DNA from: Cohaesibacter marisflavi
GTDB lineage: Bacteria > Pseudomonadota > Alphaproteobacteria > Rhizobiales > Cohaesibacteraceae
Length of the DNA: 64,000 bases
Assembly (NCBI RefSeq): GCF_900115225.1
Contig: NZ_FOVR01000009.1
Coordinates: 124,001-188,000, forward strand
Reading direction: 5' to 3'
The notes beneath the pieces are model-generated. The model saw only the letters and a program-made list of their open reading frames with translations. It had not been told where the DNA came from and did not search any database. The position numbers and the translations under genes were made by a program. Numbering within the stretch: the stretch's first letter is position 1; each line of letters begins with the position of its first letter. Shown here piece after piece: positions 46,932 through 55,371 of this stretch.

Positions 46932-48227
46932 CTATTTCAATACACTCGGCAACCAGAGCGCCAGATCCGGGAAGATCACCAGCAGCACCACAAACAGGCA
47001 CATGACGAGGAAGCTCGGAACCGCTGCCCGCGCAATGACCCCGATATCGTGCCCCGTCATCCCTTGCAGCACAAACAGGTTGAACCCGATTGGCGGCGTT
47101 ATCTGTGCCATCTCGACCACGATCATCAGATAGACTCCGAACCAGAGCATATCAAATCCGGCAGCCCGGACCATCGGCTCGATGACGGCCATTGTCAGAA
47201 CAATGGACGAAATGCCGTCCAGAAAACAACCCAGCAAGATGTAGAAGACCGTCAGCGTCATGATCAGAGCCAGCGGCGATGGATCCCACGTGGAAATCAC
47301 CTCGGCCAGCGCCTTGGGAATCCCGGTAAAGCCCATAGCCAGCGACAGGAAGCCCGACCCCATCAGAATGAACATGACCATCGTGGTGGTGCGCACCGCA
47401 CCCAAGACGGACTCAACGAAAGTGTCCCGCGTCAATGTCTTCTGCAGGAAGGCGAGCACAAAAGACCCGAGCACCCCGAGCGCAGCCGCTTCGGTTGCCG
47501 TTGCGACGCCGCCATAAATAGAGCCGATCACTGCAACAATGAGCGCCACAACGGGCAGCAGCCCCAAAAAGGCTGAAAGCTTTTCGCTCCAGTTGGTCGA
47601 TGGATCCATCTGCATCTTCTCGCCATGGCGTAGCCCCCAGAGGGCGATATAGCCCATGAAAAGCAGCGCCAGACACACACCGGGGATCATCGCCGCCATG
47701 AAGAGCTTGGCGATGCTCTCATTGACGGTCACCCCATAGATAATCATCGAAATGCTGGGTGGAATGAGCAGCCCGAGCGTGCCTGCCCCCGCGAGCGACC
47801 CGACGATCTGCCTTTCCGGATAGCCACGTTTGCGCAACTCCGGAATGGCCATTTTACCAACTGTGGCCACCGTGGCTGCAGAAGAGCCGGAGATAGCAGC
47901 AAAAATGGCAGAAGCCCCCACATTTACATGCAGCAATCCGCCGGGCATGCGCCGCATAAAGGGAGCGATGCCACGAAACAGGGTCTCGGACAGGTTTGTT
48001 CGATAGAGAATTTCACCCATCCAGATGAAAAGAGGCAAAGCCGTCAGGGTCCAGGAAGATTGGCTGCCCCAGACGGTCAACGCCAGCGCGTCCCCGATGG
48101 GTGCAGAGGTAAACAGATACATGCCCAACATCGCCGTGAGCAACAGCGATGCCCCCACCCAGACACTGGTGCCAAGCAGGAAAAACAGGGCGAACAGGAA
48201 AATCGAAATGGAAAGCGCTTCATTCAT
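46932..48227 (-). CDS. TRAP transporter large permease subunit (DctM)
   Basis: A 431-residue membrane protein with about 12 helices. Typical features are FAAISGSSAATVATVGKMAI, the GSLAGAGTLGLLIPPSISMIIYG region that lines the transport path, and GGVATATEAAALGVLGSFVL. It forms the ion-coupled pathway of a DctP-type TRAP importer. Its start overlaps the DctQ gene by four bases. Confidence 0.96.
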   Translation of the reverse strand: MNEALSISIFLFALFFLLGTSVWVGASLLLTAMLGMYLFTSAPIGDALALTVWGSQSSWTLTALPLFIWMGEILYRTNLSETLFRGIAPFMRRMPGGLLHVNVGASAIFAAISGSSAATVATVGKMAIPELRKRGYPERQIVGSLAGAGTLGLLIPPSISMIIYGVTVNESIAKLFMAAMIPGVCLALLFMGYIALWGLRHGEKMQMDPSTNWSEKLSAFLGLLPVVALIVAVIGSIYGGVATATEAAALGVLGSFVLAFLQKTLTRDTFVESVLGAVRTTTMVMFILMGSGFLSLAMGFTGIPKALAEVISTWDPSPLALIMTLTVFYILLGCFLDGISSIVLTMAVIEPMVRAAGFDMLWFGVYLMIVVEMAQITPPIGFNLFVLQGMTGHDIGVIARAAVPSFLVMCLFVVLLVIFPDLALWLPSVLK

Positions 48228-48751
48228 ACTTCTTGCGGCCCCCCGGCCTCGCCCTGTTCAGGATCTATCGACTTGTAATCGAACAGAACGATCAGCAAGA
48301 CATGAATGGTCGACAGCGCGAACAATATGGAGCCCAGCGCCACTGGCGTCTGCGGTATCCACAAAAGGATCGCATCGGCGCCTTCGCTGCGCTCACCATA
48401 GTCATAGGAATCAATCACCAGTCGCATCATGTAGAAGGCCAGAAAGCTGGCAACACCGGAGATAACCAGATGCGCCCAGATTTCCAAAGCCCGCCTCTTG
48501 GCCCCTTCCAGCCTCTGGGAGAGGATCGATACACGAATATGCCCCTGTGAGCGGAAGGTATAGGCCAGAGCCATGAAGCTGCTGGTTGCCATGGCATAGC
48601 CAGCCACATCAGATGCCCCACCGGCGAACCATCCAACAAGACGCGCCAGGATGCTATAAAGCACCAACAGACACAGCAGCACCAAGAGCGCCCCCGCAAG
48701 CCAGGCTCCCAAAAGATAGATGCGGTCCATAAACCGACTGATAGTAGTCAT
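48224..48751 (-). CDS. TRAP transporter small permease subunit (DctQ)
   Basis: A 175-residue protein with four helices. Segments such as LLGAWLAGALLVLLCLLVLYS and the amphipathic FRSQGHIRVSILSQRLEG are usual for DctQ, which supports the large subunit in the membrane. It lies between the binding-protein and DctM genes in the standard P-Q-M order. The last residues overlap the DctM start. Confidence 0.93.
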   Translation of the reverse strand: MTTISRFMDRIYLLGAWLAGALLVLLCLLVLYSILARLVGWFAGGASDVAGYAMATSSFMALAYTFRSQGHIRVSILSQRLEGAKRRALEIWAHLVISGVASFLAFYMMRLVIDSYDYGERSEGADAILLWIPQTPVALGSILFALSTIHVLLIVLFDYKSIDPEQGEAGGPQEV

Positions 48752-48810
48752 GCATTCGTCCCGAGGCTTGCGCCTCTCAATAAGACCGGATTACCTGCGA
48801 ACAGATATGC

Positions 48811-48837
48811 ATCGGGGAGGCACGAGGCCTCCCCGAT
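48811..48837 (-). other. Intercistronic hairpin after the DctP gene
   Basis: ATCGGGGAGGC and GCCTCCCCGAT form a perfect 11-pair stem with a five-base loop seven bases past the binding-protein stop. No T-run follows on the minus strand, so it should stabilise the upstream mRNA rather than end it. Confidence 0.65.
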
Positions 48838-48844
48838 ATTTCGG

Positions 48845-49816
48845 TTACATTTCTTCGTAGGCTTTCAAAGCGGCAGCGCCTTCTTCTCCGGCGCGCTCAA
48901 GCCATTCAGCTTTCAGCTTTGCACCGGCATCTTCAAAGGCTTTCTTCATTTCAGGCGAAGCAGGAGCAACGGTCATGCCCTTTTCCTTGAACTGCTCAAC
49001 ATACCAGCTGTCCAGCTCTTCCGATTTTGCCCAGCACTTGGCTTCTGCATTGGCAGCTGCGTCTTTGACAACTGCTTTGACGCCATCATCCAACCGATCC
49101 CATGCACGGGTGTTGACGATGACCATGTTGCGCGGCAACCAGGCTTTCACATCATAATAGTAACTCACATGCTCCCAAAGCTTACGGTCATAGCCAGTCG
49201 CGCCAGAAGAAATCATGGCTTCTGCCACACCTGTTGCGAAAGCCTGAGACAGTTCGGCAGCTTCGATCTTGGTCGGCGCCATACCCAGATATTCGGCGAT
49301 CTTGGATGTTGTCGGATTGTAAGCACGGAATTTCAGGCCTTCAACATCAGCAGGCACCTTGGCTTCCTTGATGGAATAGAAGCCCTGCGGCGGCCATGGG
49401 CAGGAATAAAGCAGCGTGACGCGTGACTTGGCCAGAGTTTCTTCTAGAGTTGGTTTGGTTGCCTTGTAAAGCTTCATGGCATCATCAAAAGAAGTTGCCA
49501 GAAACGGAATGGAATCCATTTCATAGATCGGGCTTTCATTGCCAAGCGCAGAAATCAGGCGCTCACCAATCGGCACCAAACCTTTACGCACGGCACCGAA
49601 AATTTCAGCCCCGCCAAACAAAGACCCTGACGGGTGGGTGGTGATTTCAAGCGCGCCATCACTCTTCTCGGCCACTTCCTTGGCAAATTCAGCAGCCATT
49701 TCGGAATGGAAGTTTGTGGCCGAATAAGCCAGAGCCATATCCCACTTTTCAGCATGGGAGAGCGATGTCGAGGCCGCAAGCGCTGCGACCGAGGCAAGGA
49801 GAAATTTGAGTTTCAT
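48845..49816 (-). CDS. TRAP transporter substrate-binding protein (DctP family)
   Basis: A 323-residue periplasmic binding protein. The signal peptide MKLKFLLASVAALAASTSLS is cleaved after SHA. The mature part has AAEFAKEVAEKSDGALEITT, HPSGSLFGG, KGLVPIGERL, and the ligand-region KFRAYNPTTSKIAEYLGM with the conserved Arg that binds a carboxylate. Its ligand is thus probably an organic or amino acid anion. The ATG has AGAGGA seven bases upstream; a longer reading would place 24 residues before the signal peptide. It is the first gene of the TRAP operon. Confidence 0.94.
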   Translation of the reverse strand: MKLKFLLASVAALAASTSLSHAEKWDMALAYSATNFHSEMAAEFAKEVAEKSDGALEITTHPSGSLFGGAEIFGAVRKGLVPIGERLISALGNESPIYEMDSIPFLATSFDDAMKLYKATKPTLEETLAKSRVTLLYSCPWPPQGFYSIKEAKVPADVEGLKFRAYNPTTSKIAEYLGMAPTKIEAAELSQAFATGVAEAMISSGATGYDRKLWEHVSYYYDVKAWLPRNMVIVNTRAWDRLDDGVKAVVKDAAANAEAKCWAKSEELDSWYVEQFKEKGMTVAPASPEMKKAFEDAGAKLKAEWLERAGEEGAAALKAYEEM

Positions 49817-50314
49817 TTGGTATTCCTCTGGATGGTGGTGCTTTTTAAAAATGAAAGATTGAACCGTAAGAAAAGGACGGCTCGGCAATCCTGTTATTTT
49901 TCCGACCTGTTATCCGATCGGTGAAAAATTTGCGATATCAGGGGCTTTCCCTGATTGGCGCAGGTGTCTGCTGGCTTAAAGTGTTAGAAAATGTGGAAAG
50001 CGTCAAGATCTATGAGGCTTATCCTGTTGGGCAGAAGCGCCAGCGCGATCAGCACGCCCCTTGTTCATGCTCCGCAATCCAGACCATCCTTGACCATACT
50101 GCATACTCCACTTGACGCTTACCGGACTGGCGGCCCGCCCTTGATCTCATTCAAAATTGCAAAGATAAAAGGACAAGGCAAAGACCGAATGAAGCCCCTG
50201 CCAACCCTTTGCCTGCGAATAAAATGCCGTCCGGCTTTCTTTTGCCGGTCTCCACGTGCAAAAACCATGCCCCATTGACAAATTTGGAAATATCGCTGCT
50301 ATTTCGCACAAGCA
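49817..50314. promoter_or_regulatory. Divergent gap between the TRAP operon and the racemase-family gene
   Basis: About 500 bases that must hold the promoters of both units. I see an eight-base palindrome CCGATCGG at 49914-49921 and a small hairpin ATCAGGG/CCCTGAT at about 49936-49954. Short open frames of 64 to 96 codons here have no ribosome sites and are not called. Confidence 0.35.
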
Positions 50315-51094
50315 ATGCGATTTCCAGTTATAAAATCAACAGCTTTGACCGGAATGGGCATTCGTCACCAACAAGGAATGGCAAATATTTTGGCACCAAC
50401 TGTTCAAAATGATCCTTTTCTAGGCATCCTGATGCTGGATACACGTTTCAAGCGCCCAATCGGAGACGCGGGCAACGCCGCCAGTTATGCCATACCGGCC
50501 CGTATCGAAGTGATCGCCGGAGCGGGCAGTCCTGACATTGTCAGGAATGGGCGCCCTCTGCCGGGTCTGGTAGAAGCGTTCAAGGAGAAGGCGCGTAAGC
50601 TGGAACGGGAAGGCGCCTGCGCTTTGACCTCGACCTGCGGTTTTCTCGCGACCATTCAGAAGGAAATGGAAGAGACAGTCTCGATCCCCGTGATGCTGTC
50701 TGCGCTTTGCCTCTACACGGATATACGCTCCAAACATCCCGAGGGGCCGATCGGCATTCTCACGGCGTCCGCGAGAAGTCTGGGCGCAGACGTGCTCAAG
50801 GCCGCAAATATCAGGCCCGAGGATGTGATCATCCGCGGCATGGAAGATTGCCCCGCTTTTGCCACCGCCATTCTGGGCGCCAAGCAAGAGCAGTCATTGA
50901 AACTGGATCGGACAGCCATAGAGGCCGACATCATCTGCAAGGCGCAAGATATGCTCGCTCACCATCCAGATCTTGCGGCCTTTCTGCTCGAATGCGGCAA
51001 TTTGCCTCCCTATCAGCAGACCATAGGCAAGGCCACCGGCAAGCCGGTCTATTCCATTCTGGATGGGGTCAATGCCCTAATCAAAGGGCAATAA
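50315..51094 (+). CDS. Asp/Glu/hydantoin racemase-superfamily protein
   Basis: A protein of up to 259 residues of the two-Cys racemase fold. LGILMLDTRFKRPIGDAGNA opens the domain, the first active-site Cys is in ALTSTCGFLATIQKEM and the second in FLLECGNLPPYQQTIGKATG. Such enzymes epimerise acidic amino acids or hydantoins, isomerise maleate, or decarboxylate arylmalonates. The start is unclear: ATGs also occur 13 and 21 codons in, and AAGGA touches the third. It is divergent from the TRAP operon and convergent with the GntR gene. It may act on the TRAP substrate, but no evidence beyond position is visible. Confidence 0.82.
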   Translation: MRFPVIKSTALTGMGIRHQQGMANILAPTVQNDPFLGILMLDTRFKRPIGDAGNAASYAIPARIEVIAGAGSPDIVRNGRPLPGLVEAFKEKARKLEREGACALTSTCGFLATIQKEMEETVSIPVMLSALCLYTDIRSKHPEGPIGILTASARSLGADVLKAANIRPEDVIIRGMEDCPAFATAILGAKQEQSLKLDRTAIEADIICKAQDMLAHHPDLAAFLLECGNLPPYQQTIGKATGKPVYSILDGVNALIKGQ

Positions 51095-51130
51095 CACGCC
51101 TCTCTTCGACTAAACCGACCGCCCAATCTT

Positions 51131-51808
51131 CTATAGATTCATGATATCGGCGGGCACTTCTTCAAGCGCGGCAAGATACTGATCATAGGTGTTGCCAAGC
51201 GTGTAGATATGTTTGCGCATCAGCTCGGCAGCCTTCTCCTCGTCACCTTCATCCATCGCGGCTAGAATATCGTCATGCTCTTGCATGGACTGCTCAAGGC
51301 GTCCGCTCACATCGAGCTGCTTGCGCCGGAAGGGTCTGAGGCGCCGGTGCATGCGCAAGGTTTCTTCTTCCAGCACCGCATTGCCCGAGGCCTGATAGAT
51401 CATGCCATGAAGCCTGTTGTTTGCTTCATAATAGTCATCATTCTTGCCTTCCTTCAGCGCCCGCGCGCAATCGCTCGCGGCACGCTTGAGATAAAGCTGC
51501 TGAGCTGAAGTGAGACGGCGGGTTGCCAGCTTGACACACCAGGCTTCCAACTCAGCCATGAATTCGAACATCTCCACAAGGCGGGTCATTGAAGGCCTGC
51601 GAACGAAGGCACCACGGTTGGGTATAAGTTCCACAAGACCGATGCCATCCAGAATCTGAAAGGCCTCTCTCAGCGGTGTGCGCGACACATTGAACTGCTC
51701 GGAAAGCGCAGCTTCATTGAGTTTTTCGCCATCTTTGTAGGCACCGGTGGCTATTTTCTGCTCAATTTCCGAGCAAATCAGGGCTGATGCTTTGTATTTA
51801 TTAGTCAT
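51131..51808 (-). CDS. GntR-family regulator with FCD effector domain
   Basis: A 225-residue repressor or activator. The N-terminal winged helix (IATGAYKDGEKLNEAALSEQ, FNVSRTPLREAFQILDGIGL) is followed by an all-helical FCD domain (about 85-215). There, Asp/His residues in YYEANNRLHGMIYQASGN and MQEHDDILAAMDEGDEEKAA can bind a metal and a carboxylic acid ligand. The ATG (MTNKYK) is chosen because a longer reading is a hydrophobic run with no domain. It is divergent from the long import and degradation operon and probably controls it. Confidence 0.93.
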   Translation of the reverse strand: MTNKYKASALICSEIEQKIATGAYKDGEKLNEAALSEQFNVSRTPLREAFQILDGIGLVELIPNRGAFVRRPSMTRLVEMFEFMAELEAWCVKLATRRLTSAQQLYLKRAASDCARALKEGKNDDYYEANNRLHGMIYQASGNAVLEEETLRMHRRLRPFRRKQLDVSGRLEQSMQEHDDILAAMDEGDEEKAAELMRKHIYTLGNTYDQYLAALEEVPADIMNL

Positions 51809-51822
51809 GGTACCATTATCGC

Positions 51823-51860
51823 TTGACAGTATACATTTCACACAGATTATATACAATCTT
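51823..51860 (+). promoter_or_regulatory. Promoter of the peptide-import operon with GntR-like half sites
   Basis: TTGACA at 51823-51828 is followed after 19 bases by TATATA (51848-51853). Two GTATAC/ATATAC words (51829-51834 and 51849-51854), 20 bases apart, overlap the promoter. TNGTATACNA-like words are common FCD-type GntR sites, so this is the likely operator region. Confidence 0.5.
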
Positions 51861-51920
51861 ATAAAAATCAATACAAATAACCTTCCAAGCACAAACCCGA
51901 GCTTCAACAGGGGAACGAAT

Positions 51921-53432
51921 ATGAAGATATCCAAACTGGTATTGAGTACTGCGGTCTACTTGGCGCTTTCGGCGACGTCCTACGCTGATAAAGCGAGCGA
52001 CACCGTCAATATGGCATTTCTGAAAGAACTCGAATCTGCCGACGTCTTTTTCAACACGGCACGCGAAGGTCTTCTTCTGAACAATTCGGTATGGGATGGT
52101 CTGCTTTATCGCGATCCAGACTCCGGTGAATATAAGGGCAACCTCGCAGAATCCTGGGAATGGATTAACGACACCACAATCGAATTCAAGCTGCGTAAGG
52201 GCATCAAATTCCACAATGGCGAGCCATTCAACGCAGATGACGTAGTCTACACTGTCAACTTCGTGTCTGACAAAGCCAATGGCGTGAAAAGCCAGACCAA
52301 TGTGAGCTGGATGGATCACGCAGAAAAGGTAGATGACTTCACGGTCCGTATCATTGCCGACGCTCCATTCCCGGCCGCTGAAGAGTTCCTCGCAGGCCCC
52401 GTTGCGATGTATCCCAACGAATACTACGCCAAAGTCGGCCCCAAAGGCATGGCTGCCCATCCAGTCGGCACCGGTCCTTTCAAGGTCACGGAGCTGGAAC
52501 CCGGCAAGCATTTTGTACTTGAGAAAAACGAAGACTATTTCAACGGCCCCAAAGGCATGGCCAAGGTGTCAAAAGTTGACATCCGCACCATTCCGGACAT
52601 GAACACCCAAATCGCCGAATTCTTCAACGGCACATTGGACTTCCTCTGGAACATCCCTGCCGACCAGGCTGAAAAGCTCGCCGCTATGGGCAAGTTCGAT
52701 GTGGTCAATGCTCCGGCAATCCGCGTTGGCTATATCACAATGGATGCTGCAGGCCGCTTTGATCCGGACGGCCCGATGACCAAGAAAAAGGTTCGTCAGG
52801 CCATCTATCACGCCATTGACCGCAAGGCGATCGTCGAAGCTCTCGTGAAAGGCTCTTCCACCGTCATCGACAGCGCCTGTTCTCCAGTTCAGTTTGCCTG
52901 TGCTCAGGACCTGCCGACCTACGACTATGACCCGGCAAAAGCCAAGGCCCTTCTGGCCGAAGCTGGCTATCCGGATGGCTTCACCACCGATTTCTATGCA
53001 TACCGCAACCGTCCGTATGCCGAAGCCATGATGGGCTTCCTTAACGAAGTCGGCATCAAGACCAACTTCAGCTACCTGAAATATGCTGCCCTGCGTGAGA
53101 AGCGCGCCAAGGGTGAAGTGCCGATTTCCTTCCAGACATGGGGCTCTTACTCCATCGCAGATGCGTCCGCCATTACCTCCGAATTCTTCACCGGCGGCGA
53201 CTGGGATGATGCCCGCGATCCGGAAATCAAGGAATGGCTGACGGAAGCTGACAAGACCACAGACAAGGAAGCACGTAAGGCCCTTTACAAAAAGGCCCTG
53301 ACCAAGATTGTCGAGGAAGCCTACTGGGTTCCGATGTTCACCTACAATGTGAACTACGCCATGAGCAAAGAACTCGATTACAAGGCAACCCCGGACGAGC
53401 TGGTGCGTTTCTTCACCTTCGGCTGGAAATAA
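51921..53432 (+). CDS. Peptide-type ABC transporter substrate-binding protein (family 5)
   Basis: A 503-residue periplasmic protein of PF00496. The signal peptide (MKISKLVLSTAVYLALSATS) is cleaved after SYA. Family features are VWDGLLYRDPDSGEYKGNLA, KLRKGIKFHNGEPFNADDVV, VGTGPFKVTELEPGKHFVLE and VRQAIYHAIDRKAIVEAL. Relatives bind peptides, glutathione, opines or nickel. GGGGAAC precedes the ATG by five bases. It is the first gene of a ten-gene run, so its ligand is probably what the downstream hydrolases and lyase break down. Confidence 0.95.
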   Translation: MKISKLVLSTAVYLALSATSYADKASDTVNMAFLKELESADVFFNTAREGLLLNNSVWDGLLYRDPDSGEYKGNLAESWEWINDTTIEFKLRKGIKFHNGEPFNADDVVYTVNFVSDKANGVKSQTNVSWMDHAEKVDDFTVRIIADAPFPAAEEFLAGPVAMYPNEYYAKVGPKGMAAHPVGTGPFKVTELEPGKHFVLEKNEDYFNGPKGMAKVSKVDIRTIPDMNTQIAEFFNGTLDFLWNIPADQAEKLAAMGKFDVVNAPAIRVGYITMDAAGRFDPDGPMTKKKVRQAIYHAIDRKAIVEALVKGSSTVIDSACSPVQFACAQDLPTYDYDPAKAKALLAEAGYPDGFTTDFYAYRNRPYAEAMMGFLNEVGIKTNFSYLKYAALREKRAKGEVPISFQTWGSYSIADASAITSEFFTGGDWDDARDPEIKEWLTEADKTTDKEARKALYKKALTKIVEEAYWVPMFTYNVNYAMSKELDYKATPDELVRFFTFGWK

Positions 53433-53441
53433 CGAGCAATC

Positions 53442-53464
53442 GGGGCCGGATACCATCCGGCCCC
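53442..53464 (+). other. Intercistronic hairpin after the family 5 binding-protein gene
   Basis: GGGGCCGGAT and ATCCGGCCCC form a perfect ten-pair stem with loop ACC, nine bases past the stop. It is followed by C-rich sequence, not T, so it should not terminate fully. Confidence 0.65.
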
Positions 53465-53499
53465 CACCCCTCCCCCAATAATGAGAATTCGAGGTCGGA

Positions 53500-54417
53500 A
53501 TGTATATCTATATTCTGAAACGGCTTGGTCTTGCCTTACTGGTGGCTTTCACCGTATCCGCAATCAGCTTCAGCCTGCTCTTCATGGCCGGTGATCCCGC
53601 CATCGCAATTGCAGGAGAAAACGCGTCCATGGAAGACATCCAGATGGTCAATGACCGCTATGGATTTGATCGCCCCATCGTCGTGCAATATTTCGAATGG
53701 CTGGGCAAGGCTGCCTCTGGAGACCTGGGCAACAGCTGGTATTTCGATCTGCCTGTTTCCGACCTCATTGTAGATCGCTTGAGCGTTACCATGCTTCTGG
53801 GATTGCTCAGCATCAGTTTCGCGCTTTTGCTGGCCATCCCCATGGGCGTTGCCGCAGCGATGAAACCAAACTCCCTCATCGACCGCGCCGCCCTGTTCAT
53901 CTCGGTGGTCGGTCAGGCCATCCCGTCCTTCTGGTTCGGGCTGATCCTGATCGTGGTCTTTTCCATCAAGCTGGGGCTTGTACCCGCCTCCGGCTCGACA
54001 AGCTGGGCTCATTTCATCCTGCCCACGATCGTTCTAGGCTATTACGCCACCCCGGCCATCATGCGCCTCACCCGAGCAGGCATGCTCGAAGTGTTGAGCG
54101 CAGATTATATCCGCACCGCGCGCGCCAAGGGGTTGGACAGTCGCAAGATCATGTTCAAGCACGCCCTGCGCAATGCCATCATTCCGGTGATCAGTCTTGC
54201 TGCCGTGCAGATGGGCTTCATGCTGGGTGGGTCCATTGTGGTGGAAAGCATTTTCGCGCTGCATGGCGCGGGCTTCCTCGCCTGGGAATCCATTTCCCGA
54301 AATGACCTGCCAACCATGCAGGCCCTCATCCTCATCTTCTCGATGTTCTACATCTTCTTCACCTTCCTGGCAGATATCCTCAACGCCTGGATGGATCCAC
54401 GCCTGCGCATCGCCTGA
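53500..54417 (+). CDS. Peptide-type ABC transporter permease (DppB type)
   Basis: A 305-residue inner-membrane protein with six helices. The N-terminal helix MYIYILKRLGLALLVAFTVS, the periplasmic segment NDRYGFDRPIVVQYFEWLGK and the coupling loop YIRTARAKGLDSRKIMFKHA are typical of DppB/GsiC. It pairs with the next permease. Confidence 0.95.
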   Translation: MYIYILKRLGLALLVAFTVSAISFSLLFMAGDPAIAIAGENASMEDIQMVNDRYGFDRPIVVQYFEWLGKAASGDLGNSWYFDLPVSDLIVDRLSVTMLLGLLSISFALLLAIPMGVAAAMKPNSLIDRAALFISVVGQAIPSFWFGLILIVVFSIKLGLVPASGSTSWAHFILPTIVLGYYATPAIMRLTRAGMLEVLSADYIRTARAKGLDSRKIMFKHALRNAIIPVISLAAVQMGFMLGGSIVVESIFALHGAGFLAWESISRNDLPTMQALILIFSMFYIFFTFLADILNAWMDPRLRIA

Positions 54418-54435
54418 TAGGGAACGGAGAAAATC

Positions 54436-55371
54436 ATGTCAGAGACATCCATCACCTCGGCCTCGACCGAGAAAAAGGCATCTGCCCCCAAAAAGCAGAA
54501 GACGCCGGTTCATCAGCTTTCACCGCGCGCCAAGATGTTGCATCGGGCGCTGCGCCACAAAGGCTTGCTGTTTGGCCTGTTCGTCATGGCGATCATCGTG
54601 ATTGTCGCCCTGTTCGCGCCGCTGCTTGCCGGTCATGACCCCTATAGCCAAAGCCTGCTCGCCCGCATGAAGCCGCCAGTCTTTCTTGGTGGCACATGGG
54701 AGCACCCACTCGGCACGGACGCCCTTGGCCGCGACTATCTTGCCCGCCTTGTCTATGGCGCCCGCATTTCGCTGCTGATTGGCCTCATCGCAGCCACTAT
54801 CTCGGCATGCATCGGCACCTTCATGGGCGTTCTGGCCGGCTATTTCGGCGGCCGTATCGACCTGATTGTGACCTTCTTCATCAATGTGCGCCTCGCCATG
54901 CCGGTGGTTCTGGTGGCGCTGGCTGTCGTGGCCCTGTTTGGCGGGTCTCTGCTCGTTGTCGTCTCCGTGCTTGGCCTGCTGCTCTGGGATCGCTTCGCCG
55001 TGGTCATGCGCGCAGCCACCATGCAGGTACGCAAGCTGGAATATGTTGCCGCAGCTCAAGTGCTCGGAGCCTCTCTGCCGCGCGTGCTTATCAAGGATAT
55101 CCTGCCGAACGTGATGAACCATCTGATCGTCATATTCACGCTTGAAATGGCCCATGCCATCATTCTTGAAGCCGCCCTCAGCTTCCTTGGCCTTGGCGTT
55201 CAGCCACCAACCCCGTCCTGGGGCCTGATGATCTCTGAAGGCAAAGAAATGCTGCTGTTCGAAAGCTGGCTGATCACCATCCCGGGTATCGCCCTGTTCT
55301 TTCTCGTCCTGTCCATCAACATGCTTGGCGACGGCATCCGCGACGTCACCGCACCGGAGGGCCGCAACTGA
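54436..55371 (+). CDS. Peptide-type ABC transporter permease (DppC type)
   Basis: A 311-residue permease. A Lys/Thr-rich cytoplasmic N-terminus of about 45 residues precedes the first helix. HPLGTDALGRDYLARLVYGA, YVAAAQVLGASLPRVLIKDI (coupling loop) and EAALSFLGLGVQPPTPSWGL are all hallmarks of DppC/GsiD. Its stop shares a base with the start of the ATPase gene (TGATG). Confidence 0.95.
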   Translation: MSETSITSASTEKKASAPKKQKTPVHQLSPRAKMLHRALRHKGLLFGLFVMAIIVIVALFAPLLAGHDPYSQSLLARMKPPVFLGGTWEHPLGTDALGRDYLARLVYGARISLLIGLIAATISACIGTFMGVLAGYFGGRIDLIVTFFINVRLAMPVVLVALAVVALFGGSLLVVVSVLGLLLWDRFAVVMRAATMQVRKLEYVAAAQVLGASLPRVLIKDILPNVMNHLIVIFTLEMAHAIILEAALSFLGLGVQPPTPSWGLMISEGKEMLLFESWLITIPGIALFFLVLSINMLGDGIRDVTAPEGRN

